63,371 nt of DNA from CAYPPG01 sp964412555 (GTDB taxonomy: Bacteria > Hinthialibacterota > Hinthialibacteria > Hinthialibacterales > Hinthialibacteraceae). Positions 1 through 8,732 of this stretch are shown piece by piece. The translations under genes were made by a program, and so were the position numbers. The first letter of the stretch is position 1. Each line of letters begins with the position of its first letter. The notes below the pieces were generated by a model, which saw only the letters and a list, made by a program, of their open reading frames with translations, searched no databases and had not been told where the DNA came from. The stretch spans positions 1-63,371 of the forward strand of contig CAYPPG010000048.1 of assembly GCA_964412555.1 (NCBI GenBank). The letters are read 5' to 3'.

Positions 1-50
1 CCAATCCCGGACTTAGCAATGGCTGCTTAGTATACGGAAAAAATTTACAC

Positions 51-968
51 TCATCCTAAATAATCCAATAAGGTTGGCAGGACATCGACATTGCTCATCA
101 ATTCTTGATAGACTTGTCCTCCTTCGAACATCGTTCCCGGTTGATAGACAACAAAGGGAATAGAAAATCCTTCTTTTCGAACCGACCATTTCGCTCCGGG
201 GTAGGGAATGCCGTGCTCGGATGTAAAAATAACCAATGTGTTTTCCGCGATATCACTGGATTCCAAGGCATCGAGGATTTCTCCTACGCGTTCGTCGAAA
301 AACCGGATCGTTGCCTGAAAACCGGCGAGGTCTTCGCGCATGACCGGCGTATCTTTCAAATACGGGGGCACAAATAATCCTTTGCTGGTGTCTTTCCCAT
401 GCGTGAATGGGCGGTGCACTTCGGTGAATCCGACTTTGGCGAAAAAGGGGCGGTTTCCTTGCTTCGCTTGGGAAATTACGTCTTGTGCAGCTTTCACACT
501 TTCTTTTGCATCCCTCTTTTTCGAAAGTACTTTTTCATACCCCAGCCTCGCCGGATCGGGATGGATATGATTGAAACCGATCAAAATTGTTTCGTATCCC
601 GCACCCCGCAAATATTGCGCCGTATGGATTTCGTCCTCATTCAAACTCCACCACCATGGCGCATGGGTGAGTCCCATCAATCCGTTCGACTGGGGATAGC
701 GGCCGGTATGCAGACTTCCCCGCCCCGGCGAACAGACGGCGGAGGTGGAAAAGAAATTATGAAACCGAATTCCCTTTTGCGCTAAACGATCCAGGTTTTC
801 GGTATGCACTGTCTCCACGCCGTAGCAGCCGACATGTTGGCCGATATCGTGGCAGGTGATCATGATAATGTTTGGCCGGTTTTTTGTGGACGCACCGAAT
901 CCGTTTTTTGCGATCATCGATGCGGCTACCGTGCTCGCTGATGTTTTGATAAAATCTCGTCGCTTCAT
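51..968 (-). CDS. Sulfatase, Tat-exported, apparently cut short
   Basis: Type I sulfatase that would cleave sulfate esters from carbohydrates outside the cytoplasm. The ATG at 968 is chosen because it begins a Tat-type signal (MKRRDF, then an Ala-rich stretch); the longer upstream reading is unlikely. The formylglycine site CSPGRGSLHTG (C-x-P-x-R type) is intact about 75 residues in, and the metal-site region TCHDIGQHVGCYG precedes it. The protein ends right after LPTLLDYLG. In this family that motif is normally followed by roughly 80-150 more residues, so the gene is short by a C-terminal subdomain. Another frame stays open past the stop to the window edge, so a frameshift is possible. An anaerobic sulfatase maturase lies at 3594-4892 and could install the formylglycine. 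Family call is secure; functional integrity is doubtful. Confidence 0.8.
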   Translation of the reverse strand: MKRRDFIKTSASTVAASMIAKNGFGASTKNRPNIIMITCHDIGQHVGCYGVETVHTENLDRLAQKGIRFHNFFSTSAVCSPGRGSLHTGRYPQSNGLMGLTHAPWWWSLNEDEIHTAQYLRGAGYETILIGFNHIHPDPARLGYEKVLSKKRDAKESVKAAQDVISQAKQGNRPFFAKVGFTEVHRPFTHGKDTSKGLFVPPYLKDTPVMREDLAGFQATIRFFDERVGEILDALESSDIAENTLVIFTSEHGIPYPGAKWSVRKEGFSIPFVVYQPGTMFEGGQVYQELMSNVDVLPTLLDYLG

Positions 969-1289
969 GATATTTGGTTCTCCTGTATAAATAATTAACG
1001 TTACAAATCTCACACTTATGAGAATAGAGAGTATCCAAGCCAGGGCAGACGTTGCTTGCCCTGAGTACCCAGTTCCCCTCTTACTGTTTTTCCACCCTTG
1101 GGGAAACAGAAGTGGGCTTGGCATGGTCTTCATAACCATAGAATAGATCAGGAATGGATTTTACCATACAGTTTGATCCTGCCATCCAGGCCAATTCGGA
1201 TTCAGACAATTTTATAAGCAGTAAGAAAACAAAGCTCCTTTGGAGTGTTCGAAAAGAAGGTTAAAATAAAAAAGTAAGTCACAAGATCG

Positions 1290-1580
1290 ATGAGGCAAAC
1301 CATGAACAAGAAAAATCTGGGAGACTTGGGCTTGAAATTGTCGTTGTGGCCTTGGTTTCTTTTTGTTTTCTTTATAGCGTTTCGGCCTGGCTGAGGTTCG
1401 ATTTTGGCATCCCTGGGCGGGATCGGAATTGCAGTCATTACCCCTATCGCATTTATCGTGAATGTTGTTGCCGCATTCAAAGATGCTCAGAAATCCGATG
1501 CCTGGATTGGACTGGCTGTGAGCGGTGCGGCGATGGTGTTCTTTTTTGGATTTCCGCTTCTTTCCATGTTTTTCTGTTAG
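1290..1580 (+). pseudogene. Small two-TM membrane protein gene, frame disrupted
   Basis: Read from ATG 1290 or 1302 (GAGG upstream of the latter), the frame meets TGA at 1392-1394 and then continues open to TAG at 1578, encoding clear membrane segments (IAVITPIAFIVNVVAAFKD and AMVFFFGFPLLSMFFC). A better protein appears if one A is added to the A-run at 1311-1315 and one T removed from the T-run at 1402-1405. The product then reads MNKKKSGRLGLEIVVVALVS, a hydrophobic segment, RFDLASLGGIG and on to the end without a stop. This suggests either two homopolymer indels (mutation or assembly error) or a nonsense codon. Family not recognised. DUF4177 follows about 100 bp downstream on the same strand. 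Confidence 0.5.
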
Positions 1581-1678
1581 ATATAAGTTGATTCCATTCT
1601 GGTTGAGACGTATTCTTTCCCCTGATTGAAAATTCGTATCATTAGAGCGATCATTTCCATTGGATAAGGAGTTGAATC

Positions 1679-1879
1679 ATGAAGTGGGAGTATAAATCGA
1701 TTAAATTGGCCACACAGGGATTTCTTGGCGGAAGGTTGGATGAAGAGCGCTTTGATATGTTCATGAACAGTCTCGGACAGCAAGGGTGGGAACTGGTAAC
1801 GGCGTTCGATACCAATCAGGCTTATGGGCAAACACGCGACGTAATTGCCGTATTTAAACGTCCATCGGAAACGGAATAA
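1679..1879 (+). CDS. DUF4177 family protein
   Basis: A 66-residue protein matching the DUF4177 pattern: MKWEYK at the start, GQQGWELV in the middle and a C-terminal beta strand ending VIAVFKRP. The fold is small alpha/beta; no biochemical role is established for the family. AAGGAG lies about 8 bp upstream of the ATG. The gene ends 13 bp before cysK on the same strand, so co-transcription is likely. Length is normal for the family and nothing in it suggests damage. Confidence 0.85.
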   Translation: MKWEYKSIKLATQGFLGGRLDEERFDMFMNSLGQQGWELVTAFDTNQAYGQTRDVIAVFKRPSETE

Positions 1880-1892
1880 TCGAGGAATTTAC

Positions 1893-2780
1893 ATGCTGAC
1901 CGACAATATTCTCAACATCATCGGCAATACACCGCTTATTCAACTAAAGGGAGAGCGCATATACGCAAAAGCGGAATTCTTGAATCCCGGGGGAAGTATT
2001 AAAGATCGCGTTGCACTGGCGATGCTGGAAGGAGCGGAACGCGATGGCCGGCTGCGGCCGGATTCGATCATTGTCGAGCCGACTTCCGGAAATACCGGTA
2101 TCGGTATCGCGCTGGTCGGACGGTTAAAAGGATATCGGGTCCGAATTGTCATGCCGGAAAATATGAGCGAAGAGCGGAAAAAGTTGATAAAAACATTAGG
2201 CGCAGAACTGATCCTGACCTCCGCGGAGAAAAATATAGGTGGAGCGGTAGAGCATGTGCGGCAAATGGCTGAAGAGGATTCGCGGGTTTATGTTCCTCAA
2301 CAGTTCGAGAATCCGGATAATCCCCGCGTTCATTACGAAGAAACGGCGCATGAATTGTGGCGCCAGATGACCGGGGACATCGATTGTTTCGTGGCCGGTG
2401 TGGGAAGCGGTGGAACACTGCAAGGAGTCGGAACTTTTCTGAAGGAGCATAAACCAAAGGTTAATATCGTCGCTGTCGAACCGAAGAATGTGTCCGCTTT
2501 ATTGGGACACGAACCTGGTCTTCATCAAATACAAGGGATCGGAGATGGATTTATTCCCGAGATTCTCGATGTTTCTTTGGTGGATGATGTTATCGAAGTG
2601 ACGGATGAGGATGCCATCGAGACGACCCGCCAGCTTGGGCGAGACCTTGGTTTGTTGGTGGGTATTTCTTCAGGAGCCAACGTTTGGGCGGCCAGGCAGC
2701 TGCTTTCAAAATGCACCGGAAATATCGCAACTATCCTTCCCGATCGGGCCGAACGGTATTTCAGTACGGCTTTGCTGTAA
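1893..2780 (+). CDS. cysK: Cysteine synthase (O-acetylserine sulfhydrylase)
   Basis: PLP enzyme making L-cysteine from O-acetylserine and sulfide in the cytoplasm. The 295-residue protein has the PLP-lysine motif NPGGSIKDR (Lys37), the substrate loop PTSGNTGIG and the phosphate-binding loop GVGSGGTLQG, and ends in the usual PDRAERYFST block seen in CysK/CysM. The start at 1893 is chosen for GAGGA upstream and for MLTDNILNIIGNTPL, the canonical N-terminus; the frame continues upstream but without family similarity. Length is slightly short of the usual 300-320 residues. CysM or a cystathionine beta-synthase core are alternatives, but the motifs fit CysK well. It follows DUF4177 closely. Confidence 0.93.
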   Translation: MLTDNILNIIGNTPLIQLKGERIYAKAEFLNPGGSIKDRVALAMLEGAERDGRLRPDSIIVEPTSGNTGIGIALVGRLKGYRVRIVMPENMSEERKKLIKTLGAELILTSAEKNIGGAVEHVRQMAEEDSRVYVPQQFENPDNPRVHYEETAHELWRQMTGDIDCFVAGVGSGGTLQGVGTFLKEHKPKVNIVAVEPKNVSALLGHEPGLHQIQGIGDGFIPEILDVSLVDDVIEVTDEDAIETTRQLGRDLGLLVGISSGANVWAARQLLSKCTGNIATILPDRAERYFSTALL

Positions 2781-2802
2781 GTGAATTGACCGGCTTTTTG
2801 GA

Positions 2803-3474
2803 TTAATCCATATACCGTTTGCGGTAACAGTCGAGAGCTTCCCTACATATCGCCGCTTCCGTCGTGCCTTCCAAGGCGGTGATTTTTTTGAGAAATTCCA
2901 TTTGATCGGATGCGTAGGAAACGGATTTCGTATGCATTTTTTCTTTTTGAACCGTCATGATGTTGGATGTATCGTCCTGGGAAGCTTTGTATAATGCGGA
3001 ACGGGCACATCGAAACAAATCCAAACGGTTATCCGCATCGTGCGGAAAATTGGAAACACCCCCGAATAACTTGATGGGAATGCGCTTTCTGCCGGTAATC
3101 GATTTGACCATACCTTCAAATCGTCTACTGATTTCTTCTCCTGCCTTCATTGCTTGCTCGGTTTCCGCTGTGGGAATCAGGACGATGAATTCATTTCGTT
3201 CGGCGCAGTCCAGATACACGAGATCGGGGGTTTGCTCCATCAAAATTGCCAAGAATCCCCCGATGATTTTCCGGATTGTTTTTTCGTCAAGGGTGTCAAA
3301 TATTTTTGCAAACGGCTGGATTTGGAATAGTATGAGTGAAATCGGGATATTCTGGTCGGCGGCGGAAGGCAGCAACCGGTCAATGACCCGATACGTCTCA
3401 TCGTGGCTTGGAGGTTGCATGGCAGAATGTACGATGTCGCTTAATTCTCTGGATTGAACGAGTAAATTGCCCAT
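2803..3474 (-). CDS. Degenerate GGDEF-domain protein with C-terminal ribbon-helix-helix tail
   Basis: Residues ~20-165 follow the GGDEF nucleotidyl-cyclase fold: a hydrophobic beta strand (SLILFQIQPF), then the active-site hairpin, then FGGVSNFPHDADNRLDLFRCA, which is the usual strand and helix after the catalytic loop. The signature GGDEF reads ERNEF, so catalysis is unlikely and a ligand-binding or structural role is more probable. The last ~40 residues (SVSYASDQMEFLKKI ... EGTTEAAICREALDCY) match a CopG/Arc-type ribbon-helix-helix. The fusion suggests a DNA-binding or dimerising output. ATG 3474 is used; TTG 3540 would add 22 residues, and neither has a good ribosome-binding site. Gene is convergent with cysK. 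Confidence 0.65.
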   Translation of the reverse strand: MGNLLVQSRELSDIVHSAMQPPSHDETYRVIDRLLPSAADQNIPISLILFQIQPFAKIFDTLDEKTIRKIIGGFLAILMEQTPDLVYLDCAERNEFIVLIPTAETEQAMKAGEEISRRFEGMVKSITGRKRIPIKLFGGVSNFPHDADNRLDLFRCARSALYKASQDDTSNIMTVQKEKMHTKSVSYASDQMEFLKKITALEGTTEAAICREALDCYRKRYMD

Positions 3475-3593
3475 GTTTTCAATCGAGTTCGTTGAGTGGA
3501 TATTGATTTGCCTAATAGGAAGTTCAACTTCTACAACCAATTATCGGTAGGAATATCTCAACATTAATAGGAGAGATGAATTTTCATATTGTT

Positions 3594-4892
3594 TTACGAA
3601 TGACTTATACGCCCACAGCATTTTTTATACTTTTTCCCACTTCCGCAGGGGCAGGGATCATTGCGGCCGACTTTCTGGCGGGATGATGCAATCATTTGTT
3701 CGGTCATCTGCCGGCGGTACTCTTCTTCCTCTTTACGTTGCCGTTCTGTCCATTGTTCCGCTATTTGCCGGAGGTCGGCGTCTGCGTGTTCAAAAAACAT
3801 CATATAGGATTGGCAAAAATGATTCGATCCATTGTCGGCAGGATCACGAATGCGGTCTTTTGTGCATCCCCCCCAGCAATGGTGCAGCCATTTGCAGGAT
3901 GGGCATTCCGGCGGCAATTCTTTTTTCCAGCATCCGAACTCGGTTTGGCGTGGGCTGTTGAGCATATCGATGATTTTGTCATCCATAAGGTTCCCGAGTT
4001 TCCAGTCTGGTTCCACGAAAAAATCACAGGAATAGATGTCTCCATTATGTTCGACGACTACGTAACAGCCGCATTCTTGGAGCAATGTGCATTCCGGTGG
4101 TGGCATGTTCACATAGGTATGAAAGACGGAATCGAAATAGCGCACGGAGGTGGTTGGAAGTTCACCGTCAAAATCGGCTTTCCAACAGTCGAAAATATCG
4201 CATAAAAATTGGCCGTATTGTTCGGCGGTAACGGAAAACGGAGCGGCTTTGGCCGGATCATGGGGATCGGGTTCGACACAGGGAATGAATTGCATGAATT
4301 CAAAACCGAGTTCTTTATGGAAATTGTATATTTCCTGCGCAAACTGAGCGGAATAATCATTGACTACCACAAGCGCATTGACTGCCACTCCTTGATCCAG
4401 CATTCGCTTAGCGGCATCGTTGACTTTTGACCAGCTGGGACCGCCCCCCTTTGTAAATCGGTAGTGGTCATGTATGTGGGCAGGACCGTCTAGAGATAAT
4501 CCAACTAAAAAAGAGTAATCGTTGAACAATTTAATCCAATCCTCATTGATCAACATTCCATTGGTTTGGATGCCGTTGCCGACAGATTGACCACTGCGCC
4601 CGTATTTCTGTTGACATTCAACCGCTTTACGGAAGAAATCCACCCCCATCAAAGTCGGTTCACCCCCTTGCCACCCGAAGGAGAGATTCTGATCACCGTC
4701 ATGCATCATTTGCTTGACCATTTCTTCCATCACTTCTTCGGACATGCGGTGCTTTTTCGATTCCGGATACAGTTCGGATTTCTCGAGATAAAAACAATAC
4801 GCACAATCCAGATTACAATCCGCGCTGGTCGGTTTCACAAGAATGGACTGCAGCGGTTTTCGTCTATTCGGTTGAAGGATGGGGAGTTCCAT
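3594..4892 (-). CDS. Anaerobic sulfatase-maturating enzyme (radical SAM/SPASM)
   Basis: Radical-SAM enzyme that oxidises the active-site Cys or Ser of sulfatases to formylglycine in the cytoplasm without oxygen. The cluster motif CNLDCAYC is at residues 26-33, followed by GWQGGEPTLMG and the SAM-domain segment LVGLSLDGP. Several Cys in the last third (CTLLQECGC, CDFF, CPSCKWLHHCWGGC) form the SPASM/twitch auxiliary-cluster region typical of anSME. The C-terminus carries a SEC-C zinc motif (VGRNDPCPCGSGKKYKKCCG), an addition of a kind seen on many unrelated proteins. Start has AAAGGAA upstream. The neighbouring Cys-type sulfatase at 51-968 is an obvious substrate. Length 432 is normal once the SEC-C tail is counted. 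Confidence 0.92.
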   Translation of the reverse strand: MELPILQPNRRKPLQSILVKPTSADCNLDCAYCFYLEKSELYPESKKHRMSEEVMEEMVKQMMHDGDQNLSFGWQGGEPTLMGVDFFRKAVECQQKYGRSGQSVGNGIQTNGMLINEDWIKLFNDYSFLVGLSLDGPAHIHDHYRFTKGGGPSWSKVNDAAKRMLDQGVAVNALVVVNDYSAQFAQEIYNFHKELGFEFMQFIPCVEPDPHDPAKAAPFSVTAEQYGQFLCDIFDCWKADFDGELPTTSVRYFDSVFHTYVNMPPPECTLLQECGCYVVVEHNGDIYSCDFFVEPDWKLGNLMDDKIIDMLNSPRQTEFGCWKKELPPECPSCKWLHHCWGGCTKDRIRDPADNGSNHFCQSYMMFFEHADADLRQIAEQWTERQRKEEEEYRRQMTEQMIASSRQKVGRNDPCPCGSGKKYKKCCGRISHS

Positions 4893-4911
4893 AACGTTCC
4901 TTTTCTTTCAT

Positions 4912-4928
4912 GCCGCCGGGACGGCGGC
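4912..4928. repeat. GC-rich hairpin followed by GTTACATTT (copy 1)
   Basis: A perfect 6-bp stem GCCGCC/GGCGGC around a 5-base loop, followed by GTTACATTT. The same arrangement (GCCGGC stem, 5-base loop, GCTACATTT) occurs at 26920-26936, so this looks like a dispersed REP-like element rather than a terminator of the maturase gene, whose start it adjoins. Confidence 0.5.
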
Positions 4929-5117
4929 GTTACATTTCCTTACTTATAGATTTGTACTCCTAAGGTGGAAAAGGTTCAAGACAATCGGAAACACCAAAGG
5001 GATATTGGGAAAATAATATTCAAATATGGAGTAAGGTATGGTAAAATAAATAGGGTTCATGTATGAATCCATGAGATATAGAGCGTATGTTGATCGAAAG
5101 GCATAGGGCATATTATC

Positions 5118-5639
5118 ATGCGTTTTCTGTTTGGAATGCTTTCCTTCATTTGGTTCGCCTTTGTTTGGGAGTGTTATCTTGCGCTCAGCTGGGAAAAACC
5201 GTTGCCGATACCCTGGCACATAGAACAGAATCTGCAAAATACATCGGAGGAATTCATCGATAAGTCGATCATGTATGCAGAAGTTCGTCTTCAATCCGAA
5301 GAAGTGGATAGTATCCAACGAGCGCATACACATGATGCATTAGCCATTCAATATTGGATGAAAGCCTATCAGCAAGATTCGCGAAAAACACAAATCGCAT
5401 ATTTGAAACTCGCATTGCAGCAAGCCTTGTCGGCATTGTCTATCATGCCCGAAAAACCGGCATTTATCTATCGGTCGGCGGATTCCTACCATCAACTTCA
5501 TCAATATGAAAAAGCGCTGGTTCTTTATGAAAAAGCGCTGAAATTTGATCCGGAAAACCCTCTTGTCCGCCGGCGATATTATGAATTATTGGATGATATG
5601 GGTCAAAACGGAGATGAAGTCAAAGATCCGGATTTATAA
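5118..5639 (+). CDS. Membrane-anchored TPR protein
   Basis: A 173-residue protein with an N-terminal hydrophobic segment (LFGMLSFIWFAFVWECYL) likely to act as an uncleaved anchor, then helical sequence. The clearest tetratricopeptide unit is AFIYRSADSYHQLHQYEKAL with a second half YEKALKFDPENPL. TPR units mediate protein contacts, so a scaffold role at the membrane is plausible, but no specific function is recognisable. It is the first gene in the + direction before the galT group, about 65 bp upstream of the next membrane-protein gene, and may share its transcript. Confidence 0.7.
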   Translation: MRFLFGMLSFIWFAFVWECYLALSWEKPLPIPWHIEQNLQNTSEEFIDKSIMYAEVRLQSEEVDSIQRAHTHDALAIQYWMKAYQQDSRKTQIAYLKLALQQALSALSIMPEKPAFIYRSADSYHQLHQYEKALVLYEKALKFDPENPLVRRRYYELLDDMGQNGDEVKDPDL

Positions 5640-5705
5640 ACCTGGAACATTGTGATACATTCCTCCTCTGTAATATACAACTGTGTCAGCTGAACACCAT
5701 TGGGA

Positions 5706-6599
5706 ATGGAAAAGAGAAAATCCATGATGATCTGGATCTTTTTTGCTGTTGTTATTGCCGGTTCCTTGATCGCTCAATATACCATAAGCGCATTTGTCGT
5801 CGTTTATGGAGGAGCGCTTGGGATTCAAGCAGGAAACATTTCGCTCTATCCACCCTGGTTAGTAGAATTGCATATTTCTTTTTTCTGGTATTCATGGGTG
5901 TTCAGTGCATTAAACCGCCGGTTGTTCGATATTACGAAAAAGAATACCTACAAATGGGATGTAAAAAGTTATGTGGGGAAACTCTTTTTCGCCTATCTTG
6001 TCATATCGAATACGCTACGTTTCGCTTTGGGATTCGATATCCTTATTTCTTACCTTATTACTCTATTGGTTGTCATTGTCATTCCTTTGTATTTGGCATT
6101 TCTCTTTCATCCGGTGATGGAAAGACATGAAGCCAAATCGCGTATCACCGGCAAAGAGATGAAAGAAATCGCGTTGAAAAATCCTCTGGCCTGTCAATTC
6201 ATGGCTCATTATCCACAAAGCAAAACATACATCTTTGAAAATCAAAACAAACATGATATCGGTACCTGTATCCTGCTTTTTCGCAGGGAACGGGAGGAGA
6301 GGAACGAGATATGGGAGGATATTCTGCTGGAAATACCCATCGATATGAAAAAGAAAGAGCCGTTGAACGGATCAGAGAAATTTCATCGCTATATTTTTAG
6401 CCATGCTGAAGAAGGAAGTTGTGTTTTGGAACTATCTCCTGAAGGGATTCTCGAACGCGATGTCATCGATAAGCCATTGGAGAAATTTGACTTAGATCGC
6501 TTCGATTCTTTGTTTGCGCGATTTCCTCCGCTTCAGGAGATTCCGCTGCCCATTGCGGTCAGCGGTGAATCCTATGAGGTTGTTGAAAACGAATCATGA
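5706..6599 (+). CDS. Integral membrane protein of unknown function
   Basis: The N-terminal ~140 residues contain about four hydrophobic segments: MMIWIFFAVVIAGSLIAQYT, the YPPWLVELHISFFWYSW region, LFFAYLVISNTLRFALGF and ISYLITLLVVIVIPLYLAFL. A soluble charged domain of ~150 residues follows. I do not recognise the family. ATG 5706 gives a Lys/Arg-rich N-terminus; ATG 5724 is better spaced from the purine run GGAAAAGAG and is an alternative. Its stop overlaps the galT start by 4 bp (ATGA), which argues for translational coupling and a role linked to the sugar-phosphate genes downstream. Confidence 0.65.
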   Translation: MEKRKSMMIWIFFAVVIAGSLIAQYTISAFVVVYGGALGIQAGNISLYPPWLVELHISFFWYSWVFSALNRRLFDITKKNTYKWDVKSYVGKLFFAYLVISNTLRFALGFDILISYLITLLVVIVIPLYLAFLFHPVMERHEAKSRITGKEMKEIALKNPLACQFMAHYPQSKTYIFENQNKHDIGTCILLFRREREERNEIWEDILLEIPIDMKKKEPLNGSEKFHRYIFSHAEEGSCVLELSPEGILERDVIDKPLEKFDLDRFDSLFARFPPLQEIPLPIAVSGESYEVVENES

Positions 6600-7648
6600 C
6601 GGATACACAAGGAAAATGGGAACAACGATGGCATCCACTGTGGAGAGAGTGGGTTGTATATGCTGCGCATCGGAATTTTCGTCCGTGGAGCGGCGAGGGC
6701 GTGCCTTCTGCTTTGACTGCTCAGTCATATGATCCGGATTGTTACTTGTGTCCTGGGAACGCACGAATTCATGGGAATCGAAATCCGGATTATGAGGATG
6801 TCTTTATTTTCGACAACGACCATCCGGTTGTTGGGATGACGGCTCCGGATATTCTGCCGGATGAACGGGTTAACCATAATGGTCTTTATGTACGCAGGCC
6901 GGCACACGGTATTGCTCGTGTCGTTTGCTATGATCCAAGGCATAATGTGACATTGGCCGAAGTCCCATGCTCAAAAGTGACAAAAGTATTCATTGCTTGG
7001 CGGGAGCAGATGCGGGAATTCCATTCTCGGCCGGAGATTCAATTTGTGTTGATTTTTGAAAACAAAGGGGAAATTGTCGGCGTTTCCAATCCCCATCCTC
7101 ATTGCCAGATCTATGCGGTGAATTTTGTCTTTTCTCTCGTGGAGCGGGAACTGGCTGCTTCGGCGGATTATACCAAAAATACGGGTGAAAATTTATTCGC
7201 ATCCGTCATTCAGGCGGAACAAAACGATGGAATTCGTATTCTATCTGAAAATGAACAAGCCATTGCTTTCGTTCCTTTTTTTGCCCGGTATGCCTATGAA
7301 GTTTTGGTGTTTCCAAAAACTCGTCATGCTACATTAAGAACCATGAACGATGAAGAACTTCATGGTCTGGCAGATGTGTTTCAGCAAGTCATTCGCCGCT
7401 ACGATTTGCTATTCGGGATGAGTTTCCCCTATGTGATGTCCATCTTGCAGGCGCCGGTGGATGAAGGGGATTATTTGGACTATCATTTGCATCTCTTGCT
7501 TCAACCGCCGTTACGGCTGCCGGGATTGAAGAAATTTCTAGCCGGCCCCGAAATCGGGGGTGGGAATTTCATGGCGGATACGACTCCGGAAGAAAAAGCG
7601 CAGGAGCTTCGGAATGTGGATTTAACCAACTATCTGGAACGTGAGTAG
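6596..7648 (+). CDS. galT: Galactose-1-phosphate uridylyltransferase
   Basis: Leloir-pathway enzyme exchanging UMP between UDP-glucose and galactose-1-phosphate. The catalytic HPHPHCQ-type motif appears as SNPHPHCQIYA near residues 164-170, with the middle His as nucleophile. The zinc-site cysteines are CYLC at residues 49-52. The C-terminal half holds the second HIT-like domain (YHLHLLLQPPLR). Length (350) matches bacterial GalT. It overlaps the upstream membrane-protein gene by 4 bp and is 3 bp before the phosphatase gene. The GHMP kinase two genes downstream could supply the sugar-1-phosphate. No galE is visible in the window. Confidence 0.95.
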   Translation: MTDTQGKWEQRWHPLWREWVVYAAHRNFRPWSGEGVPSALTAQSYDPDCYLCPGNARIHGNRNPDYEDVFIFDNDHPVVGMTAPDILPDERVNHNGLYVRRPAHGIARVVCYDPRHNVTLAEVPCSKVTKVFIAWREQMREFHSRPEIQFVLIFENKGEIVGVSNPHPHCQIYAVNFVFSLVERELAASADYTKNTGENLFASVIQAEQNDGIRILSENEQAIAFVPFFARYAYEVLVFPKTRHATLRTMNDEELHGLADVFQQVIRRYDLLFGMSFPYVMSILQAPVDEGDYLDYHLHLLLQPPLRLPGLKKFLAGPEIGGGNFMADTTPEEKAQELRNVDLTNYLERE

Positions 7649-7651
7649 AGC

Positions 7652-8665
7652 ATGGATCATAAAAAGGTAAAAGATATTCTATGCAACGCCGGTATGCTGG
7701 TTAGCGCACGATTGTTTAATTCGCTGCAAAGCCAATCCATGACGGAAAGAACAAAAGTACATTCCGAATCTGCAGACGATACGATCTATCAGATCGACCG
7801 GGATGTCGAAGATATTTTGATCCCGGAATTGGAATCGAATGCGGAGGCGGTAGGTGGAATCGTACTGATTGCCGAGGGAATCGAAGAGAATGGTGGAATT
7901 GTTTTCCCTAAAGGGATGAATTCAGAACAAGCGTCTTTGCGGATCATGATCGATCCGATCGATGGTACGCGGGGGCTTATGTATGATAAGCGTTCCGCTT
8001 TTTTTCTAGCCGGAGCGGCTTGCAATCGTGGAAATGATACTTTTCTCAAAGATATTGAAGTCGCTGTCATGGTCGAATTACCGACCTCCCGCAGCCGATT
8101 GAGTGATACCGTTTGGGCGATTCGCGGTAAGGGAGTAGAGGCTTATACACGAGATTTGGTAACCGGTGAGAAAGCGCCGCGTCCGGTTGCTCCTTCGAGA
8201 GCAAAGAGCATACTGGGTGGCTTTGCGCAAATCAGCCGTTTTTTTCCACCGGGGAGGCATATCCTTGCTGAAATTGAAGAGAAAATGATTGCCGAACTTT
8301 TTCCTGACGCACCGGCGGGGCGTGCAATTCTTTTCGAAGATCAATATATTTCGACGGGCGGCCAGTTGTTTGAAATGTTGACAGGTCGGGATCGCTTCAT
8401 CGCTGATTTGCGGGGAGGATTATACCGGAAACTGAGTCAAGAAGGATATACCTCCGGATTGATTTGTCATCCCTATGATGTATGTGCACATATGATTGGA
8501 GATGAAGCGGGAATGATCATCACGGATGGGGAAGGAAAGCCTCTCGATGCTCCTTTCGATACAACATCACCTGTAGATTGGATTGCGTATGCCAATCCGA
8601 ACATTCAAGTGGAAATCGAACCGGTTTTGCACAGGCTCATAAAAGAATACGGTTTTTACGAGTAG
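7652..8665 (+). CDS. Inositol monophosphatase-family sugar/nucleotide phosphatase
   Basis: Metal-dependent phosphatase of the IMPase/FBPase/CysQ superfamily. The core motif MIDPIDGTRGLMYDKRSAF near residue 100 supplies the metal-binding Asp residues, and VLIAEGIEEN upstream provides the conserved acidic strand. The second signature region appears as CHPYDVCAHMIGDEAGMII near residue 273, where a WD-x-A-x-x-x-I pattern is normal; Trp is replaced by Tyr. Length (337) is longer than classical IMPases (~260). Substrate cannot be assigned; within a galT/kinase operon a sugar phosphate is most likely. It starts 3 bp after galT and is followed by the GHMP kinase. Confidence 0.8.
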   Translation: MDHKKVKDILCNAGMLVSARLFNSLQSQSMTERTKVHSESADDTIYQIDRDVEDILIPELESNAEAVGGIVLIAEGIEENGGIVFPKGMNSEQASLRIMIDPIDGTRGLMYDKRSAFFLAGAACNRGNDTFLKDIEVAVMVELPTSRSRLSDTVWAIRGKGVEAYTRDLVTGEKAPRPVAPSRAKSILGGFAQISRFFPPGRHILAEIEEKMIAELFPDAPAGRAILFEDQYISTGGQLFEMLTGRDRFIADLRGGLYRKLSQEGYTSGLICHPYDVCAHMIGDEAGMIITDGEGKPLDAPFDTTSPVDWIAYANPNIQVEIEPVLHRLIKEYGFYE

Positions 8666-8732
8666 AAGAGTTATCCCCGCCTGTTATGCAAGCGAGGACG
8701 CTTGTTCTACCCGCGATGGATTGATTGGGAAT

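Noticed and set aside
757..1038. Alternative minus-strand frame across the sulfatase start
   Set aside because: It is a shadow of the sulfatase N-terminus and has no family features.
1290..1580. Selenocysteine at the in-frame TGA of the small membrane gene
   Set aside because: No SECIS-like stem follows and upstream codons do not match the better protein frame; indels explain it more simply.
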